This document shows positions 23,379-30,775 of a stretch of 33,240 nt of DNA, one piece after another; within the stretch, counting starts at the first letter, position 1; each line of letters opens with the position of its first letter. Source of the stretch: Geminicoccaceae bacterium (GTDB lineage Bacteria; Pseudomonadota; Alphaproteobacteria; Geminicoccales; Geminicoccaceae); the NCBI GenBank assembly GCA_020446525.1, contig JAGREO010000039.1, positions 1-33,240 on the forward strand, in the 5' to 3' direction. The notes below the pieces were generated by a model. That model did no database searches and had not been told where the DNA came from. It saw only the letters and a list, made by a program, of their open reading frames with translations. The position numbers were made by a program, and so were the translations under genes.

Positions 23379-23398
23379 GAGGAGAACGCGCATAGGAC
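23331..23398 (+). repeat. 17-bp tandem repeat across the ligase stop codon
   Basis: Units of GAGAACGAGAATAGGAA start at 23331 and 23348, a one-base variant starts at 23365 and a diverged unit at 23382. As 17 is not a multiple of three, each added unit changes the frame, so repeat number sets the ligase C-terminus and stop. Confidence 0.9.
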
Positions 23399-23408
23399 GC
23401 GGGCGGCC

Positions 23409-24068
23409 TCAGCCGAGGCGCGCGCGGGTCTCTTCGTCCAGGAGGGCGCGGATGCGGGCCAGAAGAGGATGCGCCGCCGTCCGGTCGGCGCCGTAGAGCA
23501 GGTTGAAGGCGTGATCGAAGCCGGCAGGATTGCGGCCCTGATGGTGCTGCATGATCGTCTCGAGCTTGTCCAGGCCCTTGACCAGCACGGCCTCGGGCGT
23601 GGCGGCGTCCCGATACTCGTCCCACAAGGCGAGAAAATGCGCGCGCAGATGCGCCGGCAGGGCGGCGCTCAGGGTCTGCAGATCGGCCCGCTCGCGCGCC
23701 GCCCGGCCGTCGTCGGCGTGCTGCCGGGTCGCCGGCACGTCGCCGCTGATGGCCTCGCCCAGATCGTGCAGGACACAGAGCTCGAGCAGCCGGGTCCGAT
23801 CGAGGGTCCGGCCGGCCCCGACCGCCATGTCGGCGAAGACCATCGCCCAGAGGCACAGCCGCCAGCTGTGCTCGGCACTGCTCTCCTGCCGGCCGCTTCG
23901 GGTATGGGCGCTGCGCAGCACGTCCTTGAGGCGCTCGGCCTCGCGCAGGAACGTCAGCCGCGCTTCGATCGCCCCGTCGTCCGGGATCGCCCCGTCGTCC
24001 GGGATGATGGGACCGTCCGGGATCGCCGCTTCGGGCCGGTCGGCGCTATTCGATGATCCGGGCGACAC
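23409..24068 (-). CDS. HD-domain phosphohydrolase (YfbR-like)
   Basis: A 219-residue HD-superfamily protein. The metal residues are visible in order: SSAEHSWRL (His), LCVLHDLGEAISGD (His-Asp) and KGLDKLETIMQ (Asp). This matches the YfbR/HD_3 group of 5'-deoxynucleotidases, so nucleotide clean-up is likely but unproven. The first 35 residues are a repeat-rich extension (IPDGPI, IPDDGA, IPDDGA) encoded by an 18-bp tandem repeat and not part of the fold. The GTG start at 24068 overlaps the end of the upstream GT2 gene by 23 bases; no other start lies between it and the domain. It is the third gene of a minus-strand unit with two glycosyltransferases. Confidence 0.83.
   Translation of the reverse strand: MSPGSSNSADRPEAAIPDGPIIPDDGAIPDDGAIEARLTFLREAERLKDVLRSAHTRSGRQESSAEHSWRLCLWAMVFADMAVGAGRTLDRTRLLELCVLHDLGEAISGDVPATRQHADDGRAARERADLQTLSAALPAHLRAHFLALWDEYRDAATPEAVLVKGLDKLETIMQHHQGRNPAGFDHAFNLLYGADRTAAHPLLARIRALLDEETRARLG
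23967..24020. repeat. 18-bp minisatellite in the HD-protein gene
   Basis: GATCGCCCCGTCGTCCGG occurs twice (23967, 23985), followed by a diverged unit at 24003. On the minus strand it encodes the IPDDGA hexapeptides at the N-terminus. Confidence 0.88.
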
Positions 24069-25062
24069 GGTAATCCTTCTGCTCCTTGGTGTAGGCGAAG
24101 GTGATGATCTCGCCGATCAGCCCGACCGAGACGATCTGGATGCCGAGCACGACCAGCAGCGAGGAGAGGATCAGGGCCGGCCGATCGATCAGCGCCACCC
24201 CGAGGAACAGACGGGCGAACACCAGCCAGGCGGTGATCAGGCCGCCCGTGACGAAGATCGCGAGGCCGATGCCGCCGAAGAAGCGGAACGGCTTTCGGAC
24301 GAAGCGGATGATGAAGAAGGCGGTGAGCACGTCGAGCAGCAGCGACGGCTTGCCCTTGAGCCCGATCGGCCGCCGCTGGCTGGCCCGGGCCTCGAGCGGG
24401 ATCTCGGCGACCGCGAAGCCGTGGCTCTGCGCCAGGATCGGCAAGAAATTGTGCTGGTCACCATAGAGCACGATCTCCTCGGCCACCGCCTTTCTCATCA
24501 TCCGCACGCCCGAGCGCAGATCGCGAAAGCCGGTGCCGAGAAAGAGCCGCACGATCTTCTCGAACTGCCTCTCGGCCGGCCGGTCGGGCGCCTGGCGGTC
24601 GACCACCACCAGATCGTGGCGCAGCCCGGCCTCGACCAGCCGGCGGAGCTCGTCACCCACCACCTGCGGATGATCGGGCAGGGTGACGATCCAGGCCCCG
24701 GCCGCATGACGAAAGGCCACCGCCAGGGCCGCCGCCTCGCCCTGCGCCTGCGGCAGATGCAAAATGTCGAGGCTCACCGAGGCACCGGCGGCGTCCCGTG
24801 TCGCGGCCGCCCTTCGGGCCTGCAGCAGGGCTTCCATCGCGGCCGGCCGGTCGCCGTCGAGCACGTAGACGAACTGCAGCTTCGCACAGCAGCGGCCGAG
24901 GGCTTCGGCATAGAGCGCGTGGGTGGCGGCGATCTCGGGCCGGTCCTGCATCACCGGCACCACGACGCTCACCGGATCGGTGACCGGAACGGATTTCCGA
25001 TCCGGCTTCGGCTTCGCATCGGATGCCGCATCGCGCACGGGCAGGGGGTCGGCGACGGTCAT
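24046..25062 (-). CDS. GT2-like glycosyltransferase with degenerate active-site motifs
   Basis: A 338-residue membrane glycosyltransferase-like protein. An N-terminal GT-A-like domain (VSVVVPVMQDRPEI, then LDILHLPQAQGEAAALAVAF) is followed by two membrane helices (about residues 255-280 and 290-315) and a basic tail. It looks like a paralogue of its upstream neighbour. Where active members have a DDGS-type strand and a DxD-type metal site (MDGDLQ), it has YVLDGDRP and TLPDHPQV, so catalysis is doubtful. LRSGVRMMRKAVAEEI replaces the usual CSLKAYR region. Its start overlaps the neighbour's stop (ATGA, 25059-25062). It could be a partner subunit or a divergent transferase acting on undecaprenyl phosphate. 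Confidence 0.75.
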   Translation of the reverse strand: MTVADPLPVRDAASDAKPKPDRKSVPVTDPVSVVVPVMQDRPEIAATHALYAEALGRCCAKLQFVYVLDGDRPAAMEALLQARRAAATRDAAGASVSLDILHLPQAQGEAAALAVAFRHAAGAWIVTLPDHPQVVGDELRRLVEAGLRHDLVVVDRQAPDRPAERQFEKIVRLFLGTGFRDLRSGVRMMRKAVAEEIVLYGDQHNFLPILAQSHGFAVAEIPLEARASQRRPIGLKGKPSLLLDVLTAFFIIRFVRKPFRFFGGIGLAIFVTGGLITAWLVFARLFLGVALIDRPALILSSLLVVLGIQIVSVGLIGEIITFAYTKEQKDYRVARIIE

Positions 25063-26132
25063 GAAAGGTTTCCCGAAAGAGGGCCGGTGTCCGGCTCGCC
25101 GCGGATCGGCCGGGCCTTGAGCCGCAGGAAGGGCTCGAGCCGCCGGGCGACGCTGGCATAGACCAGCGTGCCCAGCAGCCCGAGAAAGAGGGTCGAGAGG
25201 GTCAGCATGCCGAACAGCATGGCCACGCCGGGAAAGACGATGCCCGGCTGCCCGGCGCTGTCGACCGCCCGCAGGATGGCGAAGAAGGTCGTCACGAGGC
25301 CCAGCCCCGCCGCCGTCAGGGTCAGCCGGGCGAACCAGACCATCGGCCGCCGGTTGAAGGCGAGAATGGCGGCGATCGACAAAAGATCGAGAAACACCTT
25401 GTAGATCCGCGAAAAGCCGTATTTCGAGGCGCCGAAACGGCGCGCGTGATGCCGCACCTTGATCTCGGCGATCCGCGCGCCGCCGAGCGAGCTCATCGCC
25501 GGGATGAAGCGGTGCATCTCGTTGTAGAGCGGGATCTGCTTGATCAGCTCGGCGCGATAGGCCTTGAGCGAGCAGCCATTGTCCTTGATCGGCACACCGG
25601 TGGCCCGGCCGATCAGCCAGTTGGCGGCCTTCGACGGCAACACCCTCGACCAGTGATCCTGCCGGTCGTGACGCCAGCCGACCACCAGATCGTATCCCTC
25701 GTCGATCTTCGCCAGAAAGAGCGGAATGTCGGCCGGGTCGTTCTGCAGATCGCCGTCCATGGTGATCAGGATGCGGCCCCGCGCATGCTCGATGCCCGCC
25801 GCCATCGCCGCCGTCTGGCCGTAATTGCGGCGGAACGCGACGATCCTGAGACGCACCGGACCGGTCTGCCGCTCGAGCCGCATCGCCCGCTCGAGGGTGC
25901 GGTCCCTCGAGCCGTCGTCGACGAAGACGATCTCCACCGGCCGACCGAGATCCGCGACCGACCGCCGGATCGCCTCGTACATCGGCGCGACATTGTCTTC
26001 CTCGTTGAACAGGGGGACGATGATGGACAGGTCCGGGATCGACGGGTCCGGGATCGACGGGTCCGGTGCGGAACGCCCTCCGGCTTCGTGCACGGGCCCG
26101 GCCCCGCTCGGGACGATCGCCTGGGTCGACAT
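25059..26132 (-). CDS. GT2 polyprenyl-phosphate glycosyltransferase (DPM1/GtrB/ArnC-like)
   Basis: A 357-residue enzyme that should move a sugar from a nucleotide donor to undecaprenyl phosphate at the inner membrane. Motifs: LSIIVPLFNEEDNV, EIVFVDDGSRDRTLE, FRRNYGQTAAMAAG, the metal-binding ITMDGDLQNDP, GWRHDRQDHWSR, KDNGCSLKAYR, and HARRFGASKYGF. Two C-terminal membrane helices (LTAAGLGLVTTFFAIL and FGMLTLSTLFLGLLGTLVYA) complete the GtrB-like layout. The start at ATG 26132 is likely; the frame is open to 26252. The N-terminus contains DPSIPDPSIPD, encoded by a 15-bp tandem repeat. It is the first gene of the operon with the GT2 paralogue and the HD protein. Confidence 0.88.
   Translation of the reverse strand: MSTQAIVPSGAGPVHEAGGRSAPDPSIPDPSIPDLSIIVPLFNEEDNVAPMYEAIRRSVADLGRPVEIVFVDDGSRDRTLERAMRLERQTGPVRLRIVAFRRNYGQTAAMAAGIEHARGRILITMDGDLQNDPADIPLFLAKIDEGYDLVVGWRHDRQDHWSRVLPSKAANWLIGRATGVPIKDNGCSLKAYRAELIKQIPLYNEMHRFIPAMSSLGGARIAEIKVRHHARRFGASKYGFSRIYKVFLDLLSIAAILAFNRRPMVWFARLTLTAAGLGLVTTFFAILRAVDSAGQPGIVFPGVAMLFGMLTLSTLFLGLLGTLVYASVARRLEPFLRLKARPIRGEPDTGPLSGNLS
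26030..26074. repeat. 15-bp minisatellite in the GT2 gene
   Basis: GGTCCGGGATCGACG at 26030 and 26045, then a diverged unit at 26060. On the minus strand it encodes the DPSIP repeats before the first GT2 strand. It shares GTCCGGGATCG with the 18-bp repeat at 23967. Confidence 0.88.
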
Positions 26133-26255
26133 CGGGATGCTGATTTCCTTCGATGGGCCGCACGCGTCACGAGAGACGCACGGGCCGTCCGGGCGCACCG
26201 CATACCAAGCCCGAAGGCGCGCCGGCAACCCGAAGCGTCCCTGCGACCACACGAA

Positions 26256-26300
26256 GGTGCGCGTAAGGGGGGTGCGCGTAAGGGGAGGGCGCGTCCGGGG
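26256..26300 (+). repeat. 15-bp tandem repeat between GT2 and MOSC genes
   Basis: GGTGCGCGTAAGGGG at 26256 and 26271, then the variant AGGGCGCGTCCGGGG at 26286. It is non-coding. It lies in the 177-base gap after the MOSC gene and before the GT2 operon, which must also hold the operon promoter; no clear promoter is visible. Confidence 0.88.
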
Positions 26301-26309
26301 TGGCGGCGG

Positions 26310-27026
26310 TCAGCCCTGCAGGCGGCGGGTGGTGTCCTCCTGCCAGTCGGGATCGGTCTTCCTGGCGAAGGCCTGCCGCCAGCCGGGTGCGAGAACGGCG
26401 AGGGCCGCCGCCTCGGCCGCCTCGACGGGATCGAGGCGGGGGGCGAAACGGGCGGCGATCAGCCGGGCCAGGGGCCAGTCGGCATGCCGCCGCTCGACCA
26501 GCCGCATCACGTCGCCGATCGCCACGCGGCCGGGCCGGAGCACACGGTGATACCAGCCGGTCCGTCCGGTCTCCTGAAAACGCGCCGCCATGCGCGGCTC
26601 GCCCAGATGCGCGTTCAGCTTCCAGCAGGGCTGACGGCCCTGCGTCACCTGCACCAGCGCCGTACCCAGCTCGAAGACGTCGCCGATGCAGACGCTCGTC
26701 TCGTCCCACGGCTCCCCATCCGCTCCGCCCGCACCCGTCGAGAGGTTCTCGCCGAAGCCGCCCGGCACCAGCCGTGCCGCGAGGCGGGGGAATTCGGCGC
26801 GCCAGGCGGCATAGTGCCCGGCCGCATAGTGATGCACCGCCTTGTCCGGCCCGCCGTGCACCCGAGGATCGGCCTGCTCGTCGAGGAGAAAGCCCTCGGT
26901 CTCCAGGATCAGCGGCGCCTCGTCCGCCGCCACCGGCCGCTTGCCGATCGCCGAAGCCGGCCGCCCCGGCCAGCGCCGTTCCGCCCGGCCGACGAACAGC
27001 CCGGTGACGATGTCCGAATGCACCAT
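26310..27026 (-). CDS. MOSC-domain protein (YiiM-like)
   Basis: A 238-residue MOSC-domain protein of the YiiM/3-alpha type. Signature segments are DPRVHGGPDKAVHHYAAGHY, PGGFGENLST, CIGDVFELGTALVQVTQGRQ followed by PCWKLN (with the conserved cysteine), GRTGWYHRVLRPG and IGDVMRL. YiiM proteins take part in molybdenum-cofactor-dependent reduction of N-hydroxylated compounds, which is the likely role. AAAGGAG lies four bases before ATG 27026, giving a clear start. It diverges from the YihY-type gene. No reductase partner is adjacent. Confidence 0.9.
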   Translation of the reverse strand: MVHSDIVTGLFVGRAERRWPGRPASAIGKRPVAADEAPLILETEGFLLDEQADPRVHGGPDKAVHHYAAGHYAAWRAEFPRLAARLVPGGFGENLSTGAGGADGEPWDETSVCIGDVFELGTALVQVTQGRQPCWKLNAHLGEPRMAARFQETGRTGWYHRVLRPGRVAIGDVMRLVERRHADWPLARLIAARFAPRLDPVEAAEAAALAVLAPGWRQAFARKTDPDWQEDTTRRLQG

Positions 27027-27185
27027 GTTCTCCTTTGCCTCGAATACCGGCCGCCGATCCCCCCCGCGCGCGCCCCCGCCCGCAACGCACGGCCCGAAAC
27101 CGTGAAGATGACCGGAAACCGACCGATCGTCACGATCGTTCATCCCGCGTCGCCCAACGTCGCGAGAGAGACCGCAGGAGAGAGC

Positions 27186-28166
27186 ATGACGACGCAGACC
27201 GACGAAGGCCGCCGGAACGAGGAGGGGCGCGGGCGGCGCGCCGAGACGCCGCGGGCGATCCCCAAACCCGGCTGGTACGACATCGCCCTTCGCACCAAAA
27301 ACGAAATGAGCGCCGACCATGTCTCGATGGTCTCGGCCGGCGTCGCCTTCTACGGCCTGCTCGCCCTGTTCCCGGCGATCGCCGCCCTGGTCTCGATCTG
27401 GGGTCTGGTGTTCGACCCGCAGGAGGTGGTCCGGCAGATCGACCAGTTGCGTGGCATCCTGCCCGAGGAGGCGGCGGCGATCGTCGAGGATCAGGCGACC
27501 AAGGTCGCCTCCGGCGCCGGCTCCGCGGTCTCGCTCGCGGCGATCGGCGGTCTGGCCCTGACCCTCTACAGCGCCGCCAAGGGCATGAAGGCGCTGATCG
27601 AGGGTTTGAACATGATCTATGACGAAGAGGAGAAGCGCGGCTTTTTCGCCCTCAACCTGACGGCGCTGCTGCTCACCCTGGGCATGCTGGTGGTGATGAT
27701 CGCGACCCTCGTCATGATCACCGTGGTGCCGGCGCTGCTGGGCCATCTGGGGCTGGGCCCGATGATCGAGACCCTGGTGACGTGGCTGCGCTGGCCGATC
27801 CTGTTCGTCGTCATGATCCTCGCCCTGGCGGTGCTCTACCGCTTCGCCCCGAGCCGGGCGAAGCCGCGCTGGCGCTGGGTGAGCCCGGGTGCGGTGATCG
27901 CCACGGTCCTGTGGGTCGCCGGATCGATGGCCTTTTCCTTCTACGTCCGCAGTTTCGGCAGCTACAACGAGACCTACGGCTCGATCGGCGCGGTCGTCAT
28001 CCTGCTGATGTGGTTCTGGCTGTCGGCCCTGATCGTGCTGATGGGCGCCGAGCTCAATTCCGAGATCGAGCACCAGACCGGACACGACACCACCACCGGT
28101 TCGCCCGAACCCATGGGCGAACGCGGCGCCCACGCCGCCGACACGCTCGGCGCCCGCCAGAACTGA
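27186..28166 (+). CDS. YihY/BrkB-family inner-membrane protein
   Basis: A 326-residue protein with about six membrane helices, of the YihY/BrkB (UPF0761) family. These were once annotated as RNase BN and are now regarded as membrane proteins of uncertain function. Marks are DHVSMVSAGVAFYGLLALFP, the LYSAAKGMKALIEGLNMIYD segment, LYRFAPSRAKPRWRWVSPGA, and FGSYNETYGSIGAVVILLMW with LIVLMGAELNSEIEH. The N-terminal 40 residues are charged and cytoplasmic. AGGAGAG lies before ATG 27186. A hairpin follows the stop codon after seven bases. Confidence 0.92.
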   Translation: MTTQTDEGRRNEEGRGRRAETPRAIPKPGWYDIALRTKNEMSADHVSMVSAGVAFYGLLALFPAIAALVSIWGLVFDPQEVVRQIDQLRGILPEEAAAIVEDQATKVASGAGSAVSLAAIGGLALTLYSAAKGMKALIEGLNMIYDEEEKRGFFALNLTALLLTLGMLVVMIATLVMITVVPALLGHLGLGPMIETLVTWLRWPILFVVMILALAVLYRFAPSRAKPRWRWVSPGAVIATVLWVAGSMAFSFYVRSFGSYNETYGSIGAVVILLMWFWLSALIVLMGAELNSEIEHQTGHDTTTGSPEPMGERGAHAADTLGARQN

Positions 28167-28173
28167 CCGTTCG

Positions 28174-28193
28174 CGACGGCCCCCCCGCCGTCG
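28174..28193 (+). terminator. hairpin after the YihY-type gene
   Basis: CGACGGC (28174-28180) pairs with GCCGTCG (28187-28193) around six C. It starts seven bases after the stop codon. There is no T-run, so it is a terminator-like structure only. Confidence 0.4.
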
Positions 28194-28279
28194 GACTCCT
28201 CCGTCGTGGGACTCCCGTGGACCGGGATCGGCAATCGGGGGCGGGGGCGCGGCCGCCGGTGAGCGACACGCGACGTGAT

Positions 28280-28303
28280 GGGGGCCGGATCGCTCCGGCC
28301 CCC
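28280..28303. terminator. hairpin between convergent genes
   Basis: GGGGGCCGG (28280-28288) pairs perfectly with CCGGCCCCC (28295-28303). It lies 32 bases beyond the stop of the minus-strand repeat protein and 114 bases beyond the YihY-type gene, so it may serve both. The downstream sequence is only moderately T-rich. Confidence 0.5.
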
Positions 28304-28335
28304 GTCCGCTCTCTTCAGCGCGTTTCGGTGATGGG

Positions 28336-28875
28336 TCAGCAGTCGGAGGCGCCGATCAGGCCGATCGCCGTGCAGCCGCCCTCGGTCGAGACCGACTGGC
28401 GGATGGTGGTGGTCTGGGTCAGGCTGCCGCCGACGTCGGCACCGTTGATCTTGCCGATCTCGGTGGCGCCGCCCTTGCCCAGGCCCAGGAACCCGCCGGA
28501 CTTGTGGCTGACGTCGGCCAGCACCGTGGTCGTCTGGCGCAACTGGCCGCCGACCTTGGTGTTCTTGATCGAGCCGACCTCGAGCGTGCCGCCCTCGTTG
28601 GTCAGGTTGCGGCGCACGAAGGTGGTCTGCACCGCCTGGCCGCCGACGTCGATGTTCTCGATGTTGCCGACATTGGTCGTCGACTTGGCACCGAGCCCGC
28701 CGAAACCGCCGCTCTCGACGCTGACATTGCCGTTGACCGTGGTGCGCTGGGTCAGCGTGCCGCCGACCTTGACCCCGCCCGAAGCCGCCTGGGCGTGGAC
28801 CTCGCCGGCGGCCATCAGCGCCAGGGCGGCGACCGAAGCGGTGGCGAAAGACTTGAAGCTGGTGACCTTGCGCAT
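28336..28875 (-). CDS. small secreted internal-repeat protein, function unknown
   Basis: A 179-residue protein with a clear signal peptide (MRKVTSFKSF, then hydrophobic ATASVAALALMAAG, cleavage near VHAQA). The rest is four repeats that alternate long and short. Each opens with VGG, a Q-x-T-T-x strand and a V/L-x-x-x strand, then either SGGFxGLG plus a spacer (repeats 1 and 3) or a bare EGG (repeats 2 and 4), and closes with the xVGxI turn. Examples are VGGTLTQRTTV, VGGQAVQTTFV, VGGQLRQTTTV and VGGSLTQTTTI. The pattern suggests a beta-solenoid or amyloid-like surface fibre, but no named family is recognised. Only the C-terminal repeat has cysteines (GGCTAIG, SDC). GAGGAG lies eight bases before ATG 28875. 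Confidence 0.8.
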   Translation of the reverse strand: MRKVTSFKSFATASVAALALMAAGEVHAQAASGGVKVGGTLTQRTTVNGNVSVESGGFGGLGAKSTTNVGNIENIDVGGQAVQTTFVRRNLTNEGGTLEVGSIKNTKVGGQLRQTTTVLADVSHKSGGFLGLGKGGATEIGKINGADVGGSLTQTTTIRQSVSTEGGCTAIGLIGASDC

Positions 28876-29188
28876 CTGACGTCTCCTCGTCGGGTTGTCG
28901 ATGAGCGGACCCTAACCGCGGATCGACCAACCGGAGGTGACACGCATCACCCGCTCCCCACTACCTGTGATCCACGACACAGGGCCGGTTCGTAGCGCAG
29001 CGGACGAATTTCGACCATCGCGACCCATGCCGGGTGGCCGTATGGATCGTTAATATTTCGAGAATTTTTGGCATATTTAAGTGTTCATTAACAACAACTC
29101 GTAGAGCAAAATAACTCGTTTCGATCGATACGCACGGTATCCCCGCCAGGCCTTTCGGCACTGTCGTGAATTCGTTCACCGGTCGAAG
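28876..29188. other. low-GC divergent control region
   Basis: No gene is supported in 313 bases. Bases 29040-29130 are markedly AT-rich for this genome (TTAATATTT, GGCATATTTAAG, CATTAACAACAACT) and probably carry the promoter of the three-gene unit at 29189, though no consensus -10 is placed well. CCTGTG (28964-28969) with CACAGG (28978-28983), and GTGAA-TTCG-TTCAC (29166-29179), form small hairpins; the latter sits just before the start codon. Confidence 0.4.
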
Positions 29189-30775
29189 ATGGAAATACAC
29201 ATGGACTGCATTTCGCAGGCGCGTCGGCGCAAGATCGGCCAGAAGCTCTATGTGGTCGCTTGGGTCATCGAAGGCATCGCGGTATCTGCGGGACTGCTGA
29301 TCGCCGTGGCGATCGGTATGGACGCCCATCATGCGGCCGGCGGCCATGGGCTCTCCTTGGACGTCGTTCTCGCCTCCGGCGGCTTTTTGGTCGTCGCCTG
29401 CGCCGAGCTGACCAAGATACCCGTGGCGACGACGCTGGTGCATGCTCGCTGGACGTGGAAGCCGGTGCTGTTCGTCCTTCTCGCCTTGATGAGCGTGATC
29501 ACCTTCGAGACCATTTTCTTCAGTCTCGAGCGCGGCTTCACCATGCGCATGCAGGCGGTCGAGCGACAGAGACAGGCCGTCGAAGAGCTGGAAGATGAAC
29601 GATCGAGACTCATGACGGATCTCGCCCGTTCCAAGGAGGCCGCCACGGATACGCAGGTGCTGCTCGTCGGCCCGGCGGACGAACTGCGCCGACGGACCGC
29701 CGAACGCGTCGAGGAATTGAAGGCCGAGCTCGCGACCCTGGATCTGAACGCCCTTCCTCCTGCGGCGCTCGATCTCGATCGACGCATCGCCGAACGCCGC
29801 CAGGCCATCGGCGATCTGCGCGATCTCGCGAAGACGGAACGCAACGAGCGCATCGACCGCTTCGAAAGCCAGCGCGAGAGCTACCTGCGTCGCATCGAGG
29901 ATGCGCGCAAGGCCGGGGACGAGCGGTCCGTGCGCAAATGGGAGCAAGCCCTGGAAAAGCTGCCCTATCCGAAAAAGGAGCTCGACGAGATCCAGAAGCG
30001 GCACGGCGTGGAAATCTCCAAGGTCGAGGCGCAGATCGTCGAGCTTCGTCAACAGCGCGCAGCGCTGGACATCACGCCATCGGCCGATCTCGTCGCACGC
30101 CGGCGGAGTCTGCAGGAAAGGATCGACGAAGCTTATGACGACCAGCGCGCGCTCGAGCGAGAGCAGGGAGCACGAGCCGCCGAGCGCAGCGAAAAGGCTG
30201 CCGCCCGTCTCGACGCGGTTGCCCTCACCGAAGAACGCCTGCGTGTGGTCGAGAAAAATCTGGTGCCCGCGCGCGCGGCCTACCTCGAACTGTCCGAGCT
30301 CGATCAGATTTATCGTATCGCCGCCTTCTGGTTCGGCAAAGCGCCGGCCGAGATCGGCTCGCACGAGGCCAAGCAGGTGGCGGCCTTCTGGTTCGGCTCG
30401 ATCGCGGCGCTCGCAGCTTTGGCCGGTGCCGCCACCGCCATTCTCGGTGAAGGGTTGATCCGTCTGAGCGAGCCGCGGCCGCGCCAGCGACGTGCCATGG
30501 GCCTGGCGGGCCTGCTCCGCCGCCTGCTGCTCTCCTGGCGCTGGCAGCGGGTGCGCACCGTCGAGCGCATCGTCGAAGGGCCGCCGGTCGAGAAGGTCGT
30601 GGAGAAGATCGTCGACAAGATCGTCGAACGACCGGTCAAGGAGTTCATCTACGTCCCGCTTCTCACCGACGATCCCGACGCCGTGCGCAGCATCCTCGAG
30701 CGCGATCTGCCTCGAGGTGTCGGCGAGATCCTGAAGCCATCCGCTTGGGGAGACGGCCATGCAGTGCCGGCATGA
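29189..30775 (+). CDS. large membrane coiled-coil protein, function unknown
   Basis: A 528-residue protein I do not recognise. The N-terminus has three membrane helices (about residues 20-43, 57-77 and 91-112). A long charged, heptad-like coiled coil follows (about 115-375), interrupted near PPAALDLDRR and LPYPKKELDE. A fourth helix lies near 403-428 (VAAFWFGSIAALAALAGAAT). After a basic stretch comes a valine/glutamate repeat (PVEKVVEKIVDKIVERPV), leading into KEFIYVPLLTDDPDAVRSIL. ATG 29189 is the first start; ATG 29201, with GGAAA before it, is equally possible. The next gene starts 17 bases inside its end, so the two are coupled. The layout suggests a membrane scaffold spanning a distance, but this is inference. 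Confidence 0.72.
   Translation: MEIHMDCISQARRRKIGQKLYVVAWVIEGIAVSAGLLIAVAIGMDAHHAAGGHGLSLDVVLASGGFLVVACAELTKIPVATTLVHARWTWKPVLFVLLALMSVITFETIFFSLERGFTMRMQAVERQRQAVEELEDERSRLMTDLARSKEAATDTQVLLVGPADELRRRTAERVEELKAELATLDLNALPPAALDLDRRIAERRQAIGDLRDLAKTERNERIDRFESQRESYLRRIEDARKAGDERSVRKWEQALEKLPYPKKELDEIQKRHGVEISKVEAQIVELRQQRAALDITPSADLVARRRSLQERIDEAYDDQRALEREQGARAAERSEKAAARLDAVALTEERLRVVEKNLVPARAAYLELSELDQIYRIAAFWFGKAPAEIGSHEAKQVAAFWFGSIAALAALAGAATAILGEGLIRLSEPRPRQRRAMGLAGLLRRLLLSWRWQRVRTVERIVEGPPVEKVVEKIVDKIVERPVKEFIYVPLLTDDPDAVRSILERDLPRGVGEILKPSAWGDGHAVPA

Noticed and set aside
24101-28133. Long antisense frames over the GT2, MOSC and YihY genes
   Set aside because: They have low-complexity His/Arg/Gln-rich composition, no ribosome-binding sites, and sit opposite well-identified genes.
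28432-28515. GACGTCGG words in the repeat-protein gene as parS
   Set aside because: They read GCCGACGTCGGCAC and CTGACGTCGGCC, sharing only the CGACGTCG-like core; they arise from the repeated VGG codons.
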